Assembly (NCBI GenBank): GCA_016710015.1
Contig: JADJLR010000008.1
Span: forward strand, 434,001-498,000
Source of the DNA: Flavobacteriales bacterium
GTDB lineage: Bacteria > Bacteroidota > Bacteroidia > Flavobacteriales_F > PHOS-HE28
DNA length: 64,000 nt
Direction of reading: 5' to 3'
The notes beneath the pieces were generated by a model. The model did not search any database. It had not been told where the DNA came from and saw only the letters and a list, made by a program, of their open reading frames with translations. Numbering within the stretch: position 1 is the stretch's first letter; every line of letters starts with the position of its first letter. Position numbers and translations under genes: made by a program. Below are positions 1 to 8,571 of this stretch, piece after piece.

Positions 1-544
1 GCGGTTGCTCCATCACCGGGCCGATGAGGTGGTGCTGCTTGGCGACCATGTGCGCTTCCATGATCTCCTGCGCGCTCCACTCGCTGGTTCCCCAATAGAG
101 GATCTTGCCCGCCATGATCAATTGGTGCATGGTCCACACGGTCTCTTCGATCGGTGTGTGCTTGTCCGGCCGATGGCAGAAGAAGAGGTCGATGTATTCC
201 ACCTGCAGCCGTTTCAGCGCATCGTTGCAACCCTCCACCACGTGCTTGCGGTGCAGGCCGACCTGCGTCGGAAGCTTGCCTCCGGCACCGAAGTAGACCT
301 TGCTGCTCACCGTCCAGGTATCGCGCGGCCACTTCATCTTCTTGAGGATCTTCCCCATGACGCGCTCACTTTCGCCGCGTGCATAGATCTCCGCATTGTC
401 GAAGAAGTTGATGCCGCCGTCGTACGCGGTCTTCATCAATTTCCCCGCGATGGGGTCGCCGATCTGTTTGCCGAAGGTGAGCCAGGAGCCCAGTGAGAGT
501 TCAGAGACCTGGAGGCCGGAGGTGCCGAGGCGACGGTAGCGCAT
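1..544 (-). CDS. aldo/keto reductase, partial (C-terminus off the window)
   Basis: The reading frame starts at an ATG at 544 and stays open to the window edge, giving about 181 residues. The product starts MRYRRLGTSGLQVSELSLG and carries the aldo/keto reductase hallmarks: the GG.NFFDNAEIYARGESE stretch with the catalytic Asp and Tyr, a Lys in TVSSKVYFG, and YIDLFFCHRPD with the active-site His. The wording (FDNAE.Y..G.SE, CHRPD) is closest to the KCNAB/YghZ branch of NADPH-dependent reductases, which reduce aldehydes and ketones in the cytoplasm. The substrate cannot be inferred. No partner gene is visible because the downstream end is outside the window; the next gene upstream points the other way. 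Confidence 0.9.
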   Translation of the reverse strand, partial: MRYRRLGTSGLQVSELSLGSWLTFGKQIGDPIAGKLMKTAYDGGINFFDNAEIYARGESERVMGKILKKMKWPRDTWTVSSKVYFGAGGKLPTQVGLHRKHVVEGCNDALKRLQVEYIDLFFCHRPDKHTPIEETVWTMHQLIMAGKILYWGTSEWSAQEIMEAHMVAKQHHLIGPVMEQP

Positions 545-905
545 GGAGATCCTGTTATTCGTGGTCGGGTGAATGCGATCCGGGACCGCAGGAAGGAACA
601 AAGATCGCATGCAGCGATCTTCATGGAACTTTCACGCCAGCCTCCCATGCACTTCATACCCGGCCGTTTCCTTTGTTGCCAGATCGAACAGACCACGGGC
701 ACCTTCATGTGAGTAGGGTAGTTGATGCGCTCTCGGTCGACCGCGATCCGAAAGTGATCAAGAGGATGGACGGACGACCATCAGGTCGAGCATGGAACAC
801 CGTCCGGCCGCAGGGAGAAGGCCCGGGGACGGGCCTTCTTTTGTTCCCATCCGATCACCCGAGCGCCTGCTGAACCGGGGACCGATACGCACTTAGATTT
901 GGACC
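545..905. other. intergenic gap, possible small RNA ending in a terminator
   Basis: No protein gene is convincing here. A TTCCTTTG-like -7 box lies near 668-675, and a strong plus-strand hairpin with a T tail lies at 816-845, although no plus-strand protein gene precedes it. A transcript of about 150 nt between them is possible. No known RNA family was recognised. TAGATTTG at 894-901 matches the Bacteroidota -7 consensus TAnnTTTG, but it sits only 5 bp before the response-regulator start and lacks a clear TTG at -33. Confidence 0.3.
816..845 (+). terminator. rho-independent terminator
   Basis: AGAAGGCCCG pairs perfectly with CGGGCCTTCT across a 4-nt GGGA loop and is followed by TTTGTT on the plus strand. 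Its orientation fits a plus-strand transcript that begins in the gap 545-815, or it insulates the two-component operon that starts at 906. Confidence 0.7.
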
Positions 906-1586
906 ATGCAGATACTCGTTGTGGAAGATGAACCCAAGGTGGCCGCGTTCCTGAAGCAAGGCTTGGAGGAAAGTGGACATGAAGTGCTCTGCGCTTCAGA
1001 TGGGATCGATGGCAGGCGTTTGGCCAAGGAGAAGGCCGTCGATCTGGTGCTGCTGGATGTGATGCTGCCCGGCCTGAACGGCGTGGACACCTGCCGCGCC
1101 ATTCGCCACGATGGCGGTCGCATGCCGATCCTGATGCTCACCGCACTGGGCACAACGGACGATAAGGTTGCGGGCTTGGATGCTGGCGCAGATGACTACT
1201 TGGTGAAGCCCTTTGAATTCCAAGAACTCCTTGCCCGGATCCGATCGCTATCCCGACGTGGACAAGCGCCACAAGGAACGGAAGGCGTGCTGATCTACGC
1301 GGACCTGCATTTGGACTTGATGAAGAAGGAAGCGACCCGACATGGCCAGCGGATCCTGCTTACCGCCAAGGAATTCACGCTGCTTGAATTCTTCATGCGT
1401 AACCCCGATCGCGTTCTGCCCCGCACGCTGATCAGCGAACGGGTCTGGGACATCGATTTCCACACCGGGACGAACGTTGTGGAAGCCTACATCAAATTGC
1501 TTCGAAAGAAAGTGGACCGTGATTTCGAACCGAAACTGATCCACAACCGCGTAGGGCTGGGGTATATCCTAACGGAGCATCCATGA
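906..1586 (+). CDS. OmpR/PhoB-family response regulator
   Basis: 226 aa, the usual length for this family. The receiver domain (about 1-115) has the acidic pair in VVEDEP, the phospho-acceptor Asp51 in LLDVMLPG, Thr79 and Lys101 in LVKPFEF. A winged-helix DNA-binding domain follows (about 130-224), with ILLTAKEFTLLEFFMRNPDRVL and the VVEAYIKLLRKKVD recognition region. The stop overlaps the start of the downstream histidine kinase by 4 bp (ATGA), so the two are a translationally coupled pair. The kinase presumably phosphorylates Asp51. The pair resembles CusRS/CopRS-type systems in architecture, but nothing nearby fixes the signal. Confidence 0.95.
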   Translation: MQILVVEDEPKVAAFLKQGLEESGHEVLCASDGIDGRRLAKEKAVDLVLLDVMLPGLNGVDTCRAIRHDGGRMPILMLTALGTTDDKVAGLDAGADDYLVKPFEFQELLARIRSLSRRGQAPQGTEGVLIYADLHLDLMKKEATRHGQRILLTAKEFTLLEFFMRNPDRVLPRTLISERVWDIDFHTGTNVVEAYIKLLRKKVDRDFEPKLIHNRVGLGYILTEHP

Positions 1587-2956
1587 ACATCCGCACGCGA
1601 CTGGCACTGCAATTCTTGGTGCTGGTTTCGCTCATCGTGGGTGTGGCCTTCGTGGTGGTGTATACCCGGGCCGCCGAATTCCGAACAGAGGAGTTCCATG
1701 ACCGTATGCGTTCGCGTGGTGAGAGCACCGCCAATTTGCTCTTGGATGTGGCCGAGGTGGACGACCGATTACTTCGGAAGATCGAGCAGAACAGTCCGGT
1801 CCGATTGATCAATGAAGGGTTGAGCATCTACGACGATCACAATGCGCTCCTCATTCACCTCGGAGAGGACCATGCCCTACTCCGGATCACCCCTGCCTTG
1901 TTGGACAGCATACGCCAGCAGGGTGAATTGGAACGCATCACCACCGAGCGGGAACTTCTGGCCTTCCACGTGCGCAGTCCCAAGAGCGGTTTCGTGGCCG
2001 TGATCTCTGGCCAGGACCTGTACGGCCGACGCAAACTACAGGACCAAGCGCGTGTGATGCTCGTGACCTTTCTGGTCGGTCTGGTGCTCATCTTCTTCAT
2101 CAGCCGGACCTTTGCGCGCAGGGCCCTTTCGCCGCTGCAGCGGTTGATCCTGGACCTCCGTTCGATCACCGCATCCGACCTTTCCCGCCGAACAGATCCG
2201 GGGACCGGCACGGATGAGATCGCCCAAGTGGCCGCTTCGTTCAACGATCTGTTGGGGCGGTTGGAAGCTGCTTTCGGAACCCAGAAGAATTTCATTGCCA
2301 ATGCTTCTCACGAGATGCGAACTCCCCTCACGGCCATTTCCGGTCAGTTGGAGGTGTTGTTGCTCAAGGAGCGCAGCGGCGAGGACTACCGGAACGCATT
2401 GAAGTCCGTGGTGGAGGACATGCATGCGCTGAACCGCTTGAACGATAGGCTGCTGATGATGGCACAGACGGATGCGGCCTCCATCACCTTTGCGCCCGTG
2501 CGTTTGGATGAACTGATCTGGGCGGCCAGGACCGAGGTATTGCGGACCAAAACTTTCAATCAGGTGATCGTGACCATCGAAGGTTTCGAAGAGGCCTCGG
2601 ACCTCACCGTGAATGGCAATGAGGTCCTGTTGCGGTGCATGATCGTGAACCTGATGGAGAACGCCTGCAAGTACTCTGGCGACCACCAGGCATTGGTGAC
2701 CCTGCGGGGTAAAGGGGAGCGCGTGACCTTGGACGTAGAGGATCGCGGGATCGGGATCGACCCGGTGGACCACCACCGCATCTTCGAACAGTTCTTTCGT
2801 GCGCGGAACAGCGCGGGTACGAAAGGTCACGGTATCGGACTGAGTTTGGTGAAACGCATCGTAGAGCTCCACGGCGGCGTGATCCATGTGGAATCCAAGC
2901 GCGGCGAAGGCGCCCGGTTCGTCATCACCTTCCGCAAGTTCGTGGATGCGGAATGA
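1583..2956 (+). CDS. membrane sensor histidine kinase
   Basis: 457 aa. A first membrane helix (about 8-28) and a second (about 158-175) enclose a periplasmic sensor domain of about 130 residues. HAMP follows (about 176-230). A HisKA dimerisation domain has the phospho-acceptor His243 in ANASHEMRTPLTAI, and the HATPase domain has the N box NLMENACKYS, the G1 box DRGIGID and the G2 box KGHGIGLSLVK. It starts inside the stop of the preceding OmpR-type regulator (ATGA), so it is the cognate kinase. The sensor domain has no recognisable ligand motif. Confidence 0.95.
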   Translation: MNIRTRLALQFLVLVSLIVGVAFVVVYTRAAEFRTEEFHDRMRSRGESTANLLLDVAEVDDRLLRKIEQNSPVRLINEGLSIYDDHNALLIHLGEDHALLRITPALLDSIRQQGELERITTERELLAFHVRSPKSGFVAVISGQDLYGRRKLQDQARVMLVTFLVGLVLIFFISRTFARRALSPLQRLILDLRSITASDLSRRTDPGTGTDEIAQVAASFNDLLGRLEAAFGTQKNFIANASHEMRTPLTAISGQLEVLLLKERSGEDYRNALKSVVEDMHALNRLNDRLLMMAQTDAASITFAPVRLDELIWAARTEVLRTKTFNQVIVTIEGFEEASDLTVNGNEVLLRCMIVNLMENACKYSGDHQALVTLRGKGERVTLDVEDRGIGIDPVDHHRIFEQFFRARNSAGTKGHGIGLSLVKRIVELHGGVIHVESKRGEGARFVITFRKFVDAE

Positions 2957-3031
2957 TCTCATGAAGATCTCACCAGATCTTCATAACCGTGGATATGGTC
3001 GGTAGCGTACACCGGCCAAAACACATCCCCG

Positions 3032-3895
3032 ATGACGACCCAACAGAATAATTCCGACCGTACATCCACAGCGCTCATTGCTTGCGCGCTCATCACCCTC
3101 GGGGCCCTCGGCTCGGCGACCTACCTGTATGTCCAATACGACGGCCTAGAGGATGCCGTTGCTCAAGGTCGTCTTGCCTTGGATAATGCGTTGGCCGAAC
3201 AACGCACTGCACAGACCTTGGTACTGGACACGCGTTCCCTCTTGGACCAAGCACAGCAAAAGGAACTGGATGACATGGAGCGCATCGCCGCTCTGGAAAA
3301 GGACCTAAGCCTGAACGAAGCCCGAGCAGCCTCCCTTGAGCAGACCATCGGTCGCAATGCCACCCAGTCCAAGGAACTCGCCGAACTGCGCAGTACGGCG
3401 CAGGGTCTGCGCGACCAACTGGCCCTTGCCCTTGAACTGGAACTCGACCTGCGCATGGCCGCCGACAAGGCCAAAGCGGATCGCGACCTGCTCGCTCATC
3501 AATTGGATGAGCGCGAGGTCGGTGCCAGCATGGTGAACAACGCGGAGCTCACTGCGTTGCGCGGGAAGAAAGGAAAACTCACCGTGAAAGCACGCCGCAC
3601 CAACGAAGTGTACATGGCGTTCGACCTTCCCGGCTCGCTCGCGAGCGGAGCGCACTTCACCATGACCTCGCCGAAGGGCAAGCAGTACAGCAGTGCTGAA
3701 CCGGTGGTGTCCGCCAGTCGTCACAGGTCCGACGCAACGGCCAGTGTCGGACTGGTGGCCAAACCGGATGCTGCGAACACCTCGCACGTTGATCTGAAAT
3801 TCCGACCCACCGAGAAAATGCAACCCGGCATCTACCGCATCGAGGTCCGTTCCGGTAAGGACTACCTGCAAACGGTCTTCCTCAGTCTGCGCTGA
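3032..3895 (+). CDS. coiled-coil membrane-anchored hypothetical protein
   Basis: 287 aa. One N-terminal membrane helix (about 13-32, TALIACALITLGALGSATYL) is followed by a long Ala/Leu/Glu/Gln-rich coiled coil (about 35-175), probably periplasmic. A C-terminal domain of about 110 residues begins GKLTVKARRTNEVYMAF and ends in YRIEVRSGKDYLQTVFLSLR, which reads like a beta-sandwich domain. I do not recognise the family. It starts 75 bp after the two-component pair on the same strand and is followed by a terminator, so it may be part of, or a target of, that regulon. Confidence 0.75.
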   Translation: MTTQQNNSDRTSTALIACALITLGALGSATYLYVQYDGLEDAVAQGRLALDNALAEQRTAQTLVLDTRSLLDQAQQKELDDMERIAALEKDLSLNEARAASLEQTIGRNATQSKELAELRSTAQGLRDQLALALELELDLRMAADKAKADRDLLAHQLDEREVGASMVNNAELTALRGKKGKLTVKARRTNEVYMAFDLPGSLASGAHFTMTSPKGKQYSSAEPVVSASRHRSDATASVGLVAKPDAANTSHVDLKFRPTEKMQPGIYRIEVRSGKDYLQTVFLSLR

Positions 3896-3998
3896 TCACC
3901 ACGGGACCAAAGAGGCGGGAACGGGGGCCATCATCCGTCCTCGTTCCCCTTCGTCAAGTATCCGACCCCGTCATATCCGCCTTCCGAAGGCCACGAAA

Positions 3999-4021
3999 GG
4001 GACCCGACAACGGGTCCTTTT
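3999..4021 (+). terminator. rho-independent terminator, possibly bidirectional
   Basis: GGGACCCG, loop ACAA, CGGGTCC, then TTTT on the plus strand. It lies between the convergent coiled-coil gene (ends 3895) and the ABC ATPase gene (ends 4021), and its stem could serve both. Confidence 0.75.
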
Positions 4022-4713
4022 CAGGTTCTAGCCTCCACTACCCTGCCATCGTCCATTTCGATGATCCGATCGGTGCGGGCGGCGAAGTCGGGGTCGTGCG
4101 TGACGATGAGGAGACTGCGCTTGTGCTCCGATGCGATGCGTTGAAAGATCTCGAAGACGATCTCGCTGTTGCGACTGTCCAAATTACCGGTGGGTTCGTC
4201 GCCCATGATGATGAGCGGGTCGTTGATCAGGGCACGGGCAATGGCTACGCGCTGTTTCTGCCCACCGCTGATCTGGTTGGCCATCTTCATTGCCTGATCC
4301 CCGATCTCCAGTTCCTTCAACAGTTCCATGGCGCGGTGCTCCACCTCGGCCTTGCTTATGCGCCCCAGCTTCAGGCCGGGTAGCATCACGTTGTGCAACA
4401 CGCTGAATTCCGTGAGCAGGTAGTGGAACTGGAACACGAAACCGATCTTCTCGTTGCGGATCCGTGCCAATCGAGCTTGGCCCGCCTGACGTGTGGCCTC
4501 CCCATCGATGCGAAGCTCGCCCTCGTAGTCCGTATCCATGGTACTGAGGATGTACAACAAGGTGCTCTTGCCGCAGCCGCTCTTGCCGGTGATGCTGACG
4601 AACTCACCCCGAGCCAGATCCAAGGACACCTCCTTCAACACCTTCACTGTGACCGGATCGTGGAAGGACTTGCTCACCTTCACCACCTCGAGTGCCTTGT
4701 GCAATTCGCTCAT
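4021..4713 (-). CDS. ABC transporter ATP-binding protein, LolD/MacB type
   Basis: 230 aa from the ATG at 4713. This start overlaps the permease stop by 4 bp (ATGA), which favours it over a longer reading frame to 4770. The nucleotide-binding domain is complete: Walker A GKSGCGKST (43-51), Q-loop Gln95, signature ISGGQKQR (from 148), Walker B LIIMGDEP followed by the D-loop NLDS, and the H-loop His206 in IVTHD. This family powers mechanotransmission exporters that act on periplasmic or outer-membrane substrates (lipoproteins, peptides, macrolides) rather than pumping across the inner membrane. It is the last gene of a three-gene operon with an FtsX-like permease and an HlyD-like adaptor. Confidence 0.95.
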   Translation of the reverse strand: MSELHKALEVVKVSKSFHDPVTVKVLKEVSLDLARGEFVSITGKSGCGKSTLLYILSTMDTDYEGELRIDGEATRQAGQARLARIRNEKIGFVFQFHYLLTEFSVLHNVMLPGLKLGRISKAEVEHRAMELLKELEIGDQAMKMANQISGGQKQRVAIARALINDPLIIMGDEPTGNLDSRNSEIVFEIFQRIASEHKRSLLIVTHDPDFAARTDRIIEMDDGRVVEART

Positions 4714-5993
4714 TTCCCTCGGATGATCTCCACCGGGTCCACTTGGCTCGCTTTGCGTGCCGGGAACCAACCCGCGACCCAGGTGGTGAGCAGCGCGAAG
4801 GTGACCGCAATGATGTAATACTGCAACGAATAGTCGATCGGGTAGGTGGTGATGGTGGGCAGGGCCTCGGTGACGAACGGAACGTGGTCGATCAGTTTCT
4901 GTAATGCGAAGCCACCGATGAGTCCGCCGAGTCCGCCGACCACACCGATGATGATGCTGAGCAGAAGGAAGATGCGCTGCACATCGCTGCCGTTGAATCC
5001 GGTCGCCTTCAGGATCGCGATGGCATCGAGCTTCTCATAGATCATCATGTTCAGGATGTTGTAGATCCCGAAGCCGGCCACGATGAGCAGTACGATACCC
5101 ACGGCATAACTGATGATGTTCCGCACATCGCTACCGGTCTCGAACTGCGCGTTGGCCGTTTGGATGTCCACCGCCTGCACGCCGAAACGGGCGGTCATCT
5201 CCTTGGCCATTGCCGGTGCCAAAGCGAGGTCATGCAACTTCACGTTGATGTCCGTGTAGTAGCTGCCCGGGCGTGCCAAGAGTTTCTGCACCGTCTTGAT
5301 GTTGGCGTAGCACTGCACTTTGTCGTAGTCCGCGATTCCGGTCTGGAAGAAGCCAACTACACGCAACATGGAACGATCGCCCGTTGCGGTGGTGACCTGC
5401 ACGAGATCGCCGATGCGCGCCTCCATGAGGTCGGCCAAGCCCTTGCCCAGCACGATGGTGTTGTTGCCGGTGGCCAGATCATAGGGCTCGCCTTGCACGA
5501 GGTAGTCGGTGAACATGTAGTAACGCACCTCCTTCAGCACGTCGATCCCGTTGATCTGTCCGGTAAGGTCGGTGGTGCCCACGTTGAAGAGCACCTGTGC
5601 CACAAGCTTCGGCGATACAGCAAGCACACGTTCATCCTTCGCCAACACATCCATGATCGCCTGGGCGTTGCGAAGGCGCGGCAATTCGTCCTTTGGTTTC
5701 ACGCTGCGAATGATGTTGTACGGCCCACCATCGCTAATTGGCGTTCCGGAAGAATGGACCAGATCGATCGGTTGTTGATCCGACACTTTCAACTCGTTGT
5801 ACAAGCGCACATGCGGGGTGCGGTTGAGGATGAGCCCATCGAGCAATTGGTTCAAGCCGTTCATGAAACCGAGGAGCGTGACGAACATGGCAATGCTGAA
5901 CATCACACCCACGGCCGCAATGATGCTCTGCCGCAGTTTGGCTCGTAGCAGGGTCACTGCGATGTCGATGAGCAGTCGCATGCTGCGGGTCAA
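4710..5993 (-). CDS. FtsX/MacB-like ABC transporter permease
   Basis: 427 aa. It has the MacB/LolC fold: one N-terminal membrane helix (about 24-45), a large periplasmic domain (about 50-270), then three C-terminal helices (about 285-310, 335-365 and 390-412). GFGIYNILNMMIYEKLDAIAI and AILKATGFNG mark the FtsX domain after helix 2. It ends in the usual RKASQVDPVEIIRGK tail. Its start overlaps the adaptor stop and its stop overlaps the ATPase start, each by 4 bp, so adaptor, permease and ATPase are made together as a tripartite exporter. The substrate is unknown. Confidence 0.93.
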   Translation of the reverse strand: MTRSMRLLIDIAVTLLRAKLRQSIIAAVGVMFSIAMFVTLLGFMNGLNQLLDGLILNRTPHVRLYNELKVSDQQPIDLVHSSGTPISDGGPYNIIRSVKPKDELPRLRNAQAIMDVLAKDERVLAVSPKLVAQVLFNVGTTDLTGQINGIDVLKEVRYYMFTDYLVQGEPYDLATGNNTIVLGKGLADLMEARIGDLVQVTTATGDRSMLRVVGFFQTGIADYDKVQCYANIKTVQKLLARPGSYYTDINVKLHDLALAPAMAKEMTARFGVQAVDIQTANAQFETGSDVRNIISYAVGIVLLIVAGFGIYNILNMMIYEKLDAIAILKATGFNGSDVQRIFLLLSIIIGVVGGLGGLIGGFALQKLIDHVPFVTEALPTITTYPIDYSLQYYIIAVTFALLTTWVAGWFPARKASQVDPVEIIRGK

Positions 5994-7075
5994 GGCTTTT
6001 GAAGCCGTGTTTGGAGATCGATGCCCGATACGACTTCCACGAACTGCATGTCGCGCAGACCGAGCTTCACTGCGGTGCGCGTGTCCGCACCGGTGAGGAC
6101 GAAGGCATCGTCCACCACATAGCTGGCGGGAATGCGCAGGGCGTTCTCCTTCACCTGCAATACGATACTGGCTTCGGCGGTCAGATTCGGGAAGAGCGTG
6201 GGTGGTCGTTCCACGAACTTGGCCTCCACTTTGAACGTGCGTGATCGCTCATCCATGAATGGGACGATGCGGGTGACCTTGGCCTCGAACGCCTGTTCGC
6301 CGTAGCTGTCCAAGGTCACATACACGGTTTGTCCTTGCTTCACCTGTCGGATGTCCTGTTCATCCACCTCCAGTTCCAAGTAGAGCTCTTCAGCACTACC
6401 GATCACGGCAATTGGCTTCTGTGTGGTGGCCAATTCTCCGGGCTCGATCATCAGGTCGTACACGACTCCGTGGATCAGGCTTCGCGGGCTGCGGTCGTCA
6501 TTCCCTGCCGAGCTGATCGCCACGTTGTTCCGTGCAACGTCCAATTCCGTGCGCAGTTTCGACCGGTTCTCCACCAACGCTTTCACGGCGCGGTCGAAAT
6601 TCGTGCGGCTGGTGGTATACGCCAGTTCGCGTTGATCCAGATCATTGCGACTGCCGATCTGTTGTGCCCATAGGGCTTGTTGTCGGGCGTAGTTCGTACT
6701 GTCCACGTTGAGCCTCTCCCGCCCCTGCTCCACGACCGACCGTAACTGGGAAAGAACGGGTCCATCCTCTCGAACATTCTGCTCCAGTAAGCGCAACTGG
6801 GCGTAGGCGGTATTCGTGTTCAAGCTACTCGTGCGATCATCGATATGCAGTAGCACCTGACCGGGATCCACGGTATCGCCCTCCTGTACCACTATGGAGA
6901 CCACTCGACCATTCACCACTGGATAGACCAGGTATTGCCCCTCGGCCTTCACCACTCCGCTCGCGTAAGCGCTTTCGGTGATGGTGCCCAACGTAGGCAT
7001 CACGGTTTCTGCGTCCGGCTTGCATCCGGAGATCACGAATAGCGCCGATAGGAGAGTGAAGAAGTGACGTGACAT
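5990..7075 (-). CDS. HlyD-family periplasmic adaptor lipoprotein
   Basis: 361 aa. The N-terminus MSRHFFTLLSALFVISGCKPD is a lipoprotein signal with the lipobox VISGC. A split barrel-sandwich (lipoyl-like) domain (VVNGRVVSIVVQEGDTVDPGQVL) encloses an alpha-helical hairpin (about 90-190), followed by beta-barrel and membrane-proximal segments. This is the membrane fusion protein that links the ABC permease to an outer-membrane channel in MacAB-TolC-type exporters. No TolC gene is adjacent; a TolC homologue lies at 19.6-20.9 kb in a separate RND operon and could be shared (inference). It is the first gene of the operon. Confidence 0.9.
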   Translation of the reverse strand: MSRHFFTLLSALFVISGCKPDAETVMPTLGTITESAYASGVVKAEGQYLVYPVVNGRVVSIVVQEGDTVDPGQVLLHIDDRTSSLNTNTAYAQLRLLEQNVREDGPVLSQLRSVVEQGRERLNVDSTNYARQQALWAQQIGSRNDLDQRELAYTTSRTNFDRAVKALVENRSKLRTELDVARNNVAISSAGNDDRSPRSLIHGVVYDLMIEPGELATTQKPIAVIGSAEELYLELEVDEQDIRQVKQGQTVYVTLDSYGEQAFEAKVTRIVPFMDERSRTFKVEAKFVERPPTLFPNLTAEASIVLQVKENALRIPASYVVDDAFVLTGADTRTAVKLGLRDMQFVEVVSGIDLQTRLQKP

Positions 7076-7168
7076 GCACCAAAGATCGGTATCGCTTGCC
7101 GCAATTGCTTGATGGTCGTCATCTTCGCGAAGTGATCATCCGATAGTCGTTACTTCACTACCGCTACC

Positions 7169-7579
7169 ATGAGCTCCATTTCAAGCAACAAGGCACCCGA
7201 ACCCGTTGGCCATTATCCACATGCCCGTCGTGTGGGTGAATTGCTTTTCCTCAGTGGCGTTGGACCACGCGAACGAGGCACGACGAAGATCCCCGGAGTA
7301 GAATTGGGTGCGAACGGCATGATCATCAGCTATGACATCGAGACGCAGGTGCGCAGCGTGTTCCAGAACGTGAAATGGATCCTGGAAGATGCCGGTTCAT
7401 CGTGGGAAAAGATCGTGGATGTAACGGTCTATCTCACGAACATGAAGGACGACTTCGCGACCTACAACCGGCTGTGGAAGGAGTACTTCGAGAAAGATCC
7501 ACCGTGCCGCACGACCTTGGAGATCAACTGCCTGCCGACACCGATCGCGATCGAATTGAAGGTGGTGGCGACGGTGTGA
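7169..7579 (+). CDS. RidA (YjgF/UK114) family protein
   Basis: 136 aa, the usual size. The conserved core FLSGVGPRERGT, the QVRSVFQNVKWILEDAGSSWEKIV helix and the signature CRTTLEINCLPTPIAIELKV are present. The Arg in CRTTLE is the residue that contacts substrate in RidA. RidA proteins hydrolyse reactive enamine/imine intermediates such as 2-aminoacrylate. The wording around GANGMIISYDIETQ resembles the 2-aminomuconate deaminase-like branch, but no kynurenine or catechol pathway genes are nearby. Its stop codon is directly adjacent to the stop of the convergent mechanosensitive channel gene. Confidence 0.9.
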   Translation: MSSISSNKAPEPVGHYPHARRVGELLFLSGVGPRERGTTKIPGVELGANGMIISYDIETQVRSVFQNVKWILEDAGSSWEKIVDVTVYLTNMKDDFATYNRLWKEYFEKDPPCRTTLEINCLPTPIAIELKVVATV

Positions 7580-8479
7580 TCAGTGTCGATCAACGGGCCG
7601 CTCGCTCAACATCGCGTCCAATTTCTGGCCGCCCTTGATGCCGAAGTCCAGTGTGCGGATCGGGAACGGAATGGTGATGCCCTCCCGATCGTAGGCCGAC
7701 TTGATGGCCTTGATGGCCCTGCTCCGCATGTCGTTGTAGTGCGCATTGCTCGTCGCGTTGATCCAGAAGCGAACCTCCAGATCGATGCTGCTATCACCGA
7801 ATCCTTGGTAGTACAACTCGACCTCATGGTCCTGCAAGCGCTCCGGTACGCTTCGCACGGCTTCGATGGTGACCAGTTCAGCCTTCTGGAGATCATCTCC
7901 ATAACTCACCCCCACGACGATATCGACCCTTCGGATACCGTGCCGGGTGTAGTTCATGAGCACGGACTGGAAGATGTCCTTGTTCGGAATGATGATCTGT
8001 ATGCCCTGCAGGTCGCGCAACTCGGTGGTTCGCAGATCGATGCGCTCCACGGTGCCGATGTGGTCGTTGGTGCCGATGAGTTCGCCCACACGGATCGGCC
8101 GTTGTGCGGCCATGGTGATCCCACTGATGAAATTCGCGGCGATGTCCTGGAAAGCGAAGCCGAGCGCCAGTCCGATGATACCCGCGCCGGCCAGGATCGA
8201 GGTGACCGTCTTGTCCAGATGCAGGATGCTCAATGCACCGAACAGGCCGATCAGGACGACCAAGAGGTAGACCGAATTGCCGATCAGGCGCCGCAACGTG
8301 AGGCTATCGGTCATCTTCGCGACCAGCCGTTTGGACCAATACCGCGCAAGCCGGGCGAGCAACCATGCGATCACCACGATCAATGCCGCCAACATCACGT
8401 TGGGCAGCATCTGGATGAAGGTTTTGATCCAATCAAATAACTTCTCCTCGACCAACCGGATCCCTTCGCTCGTTGTCAT
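7580..8479 (-). CDS. small-conductance mechanosensitive channel (MscS family)
   Basis: 299 aa, close to E. coli MscS. Three membrane helices fill about 20-135, and the pore-lining helix is the Gly/Ala-rich SILAGAGIIGLALGFAFQDIAANFISGI. The beta domain follows with RPIRVGELIGTNDHIGTVERIDLRTTELRDLQG, and then the C-terminal alpha/beta vestibule with VDIVVGVSYGDDL. These channels open when membrane tension rises and release solutes after hypo-osmotic shock. It is monocistronic and convergent with the RidA gene with no intergenic gap. Confidence 0.95.
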   Translation of the reverse strand: MTTSEGIRLVEEKLFDWIKTFIQMLPNVMLAALIVVIAWLLARLARYWSKRLVAKMTDSLTLRRLIGNSVYLLVVLIGLFGALSILHLDKTVTSILAGAGIIGLALGFAFQDIAANFISGITMAAQRPIRVGELIGTNDHIGTVERIDLRTTELRDLQGIQIIIPNKDIFQSVLMNYTRHGIRRVDIVVGVSYGDDLQKAELVTIEAVRSVPERLQDHEVELYYQGFGDSSIDLEVRFWINATSNAHYNDMRSRAIKAIKSAYDREGITIPFPIRTLDFGIKGGQKLDAMLSERPVDRH

Positions 8480-8571
8480 GCGGACAATTTAACCACGTGC
8501 ATCGAATAACCGACCCTTGGCCGCGTACACCACGATGCGCACCCTTGCATTGCGCCTCTCCTGGCCATCGA

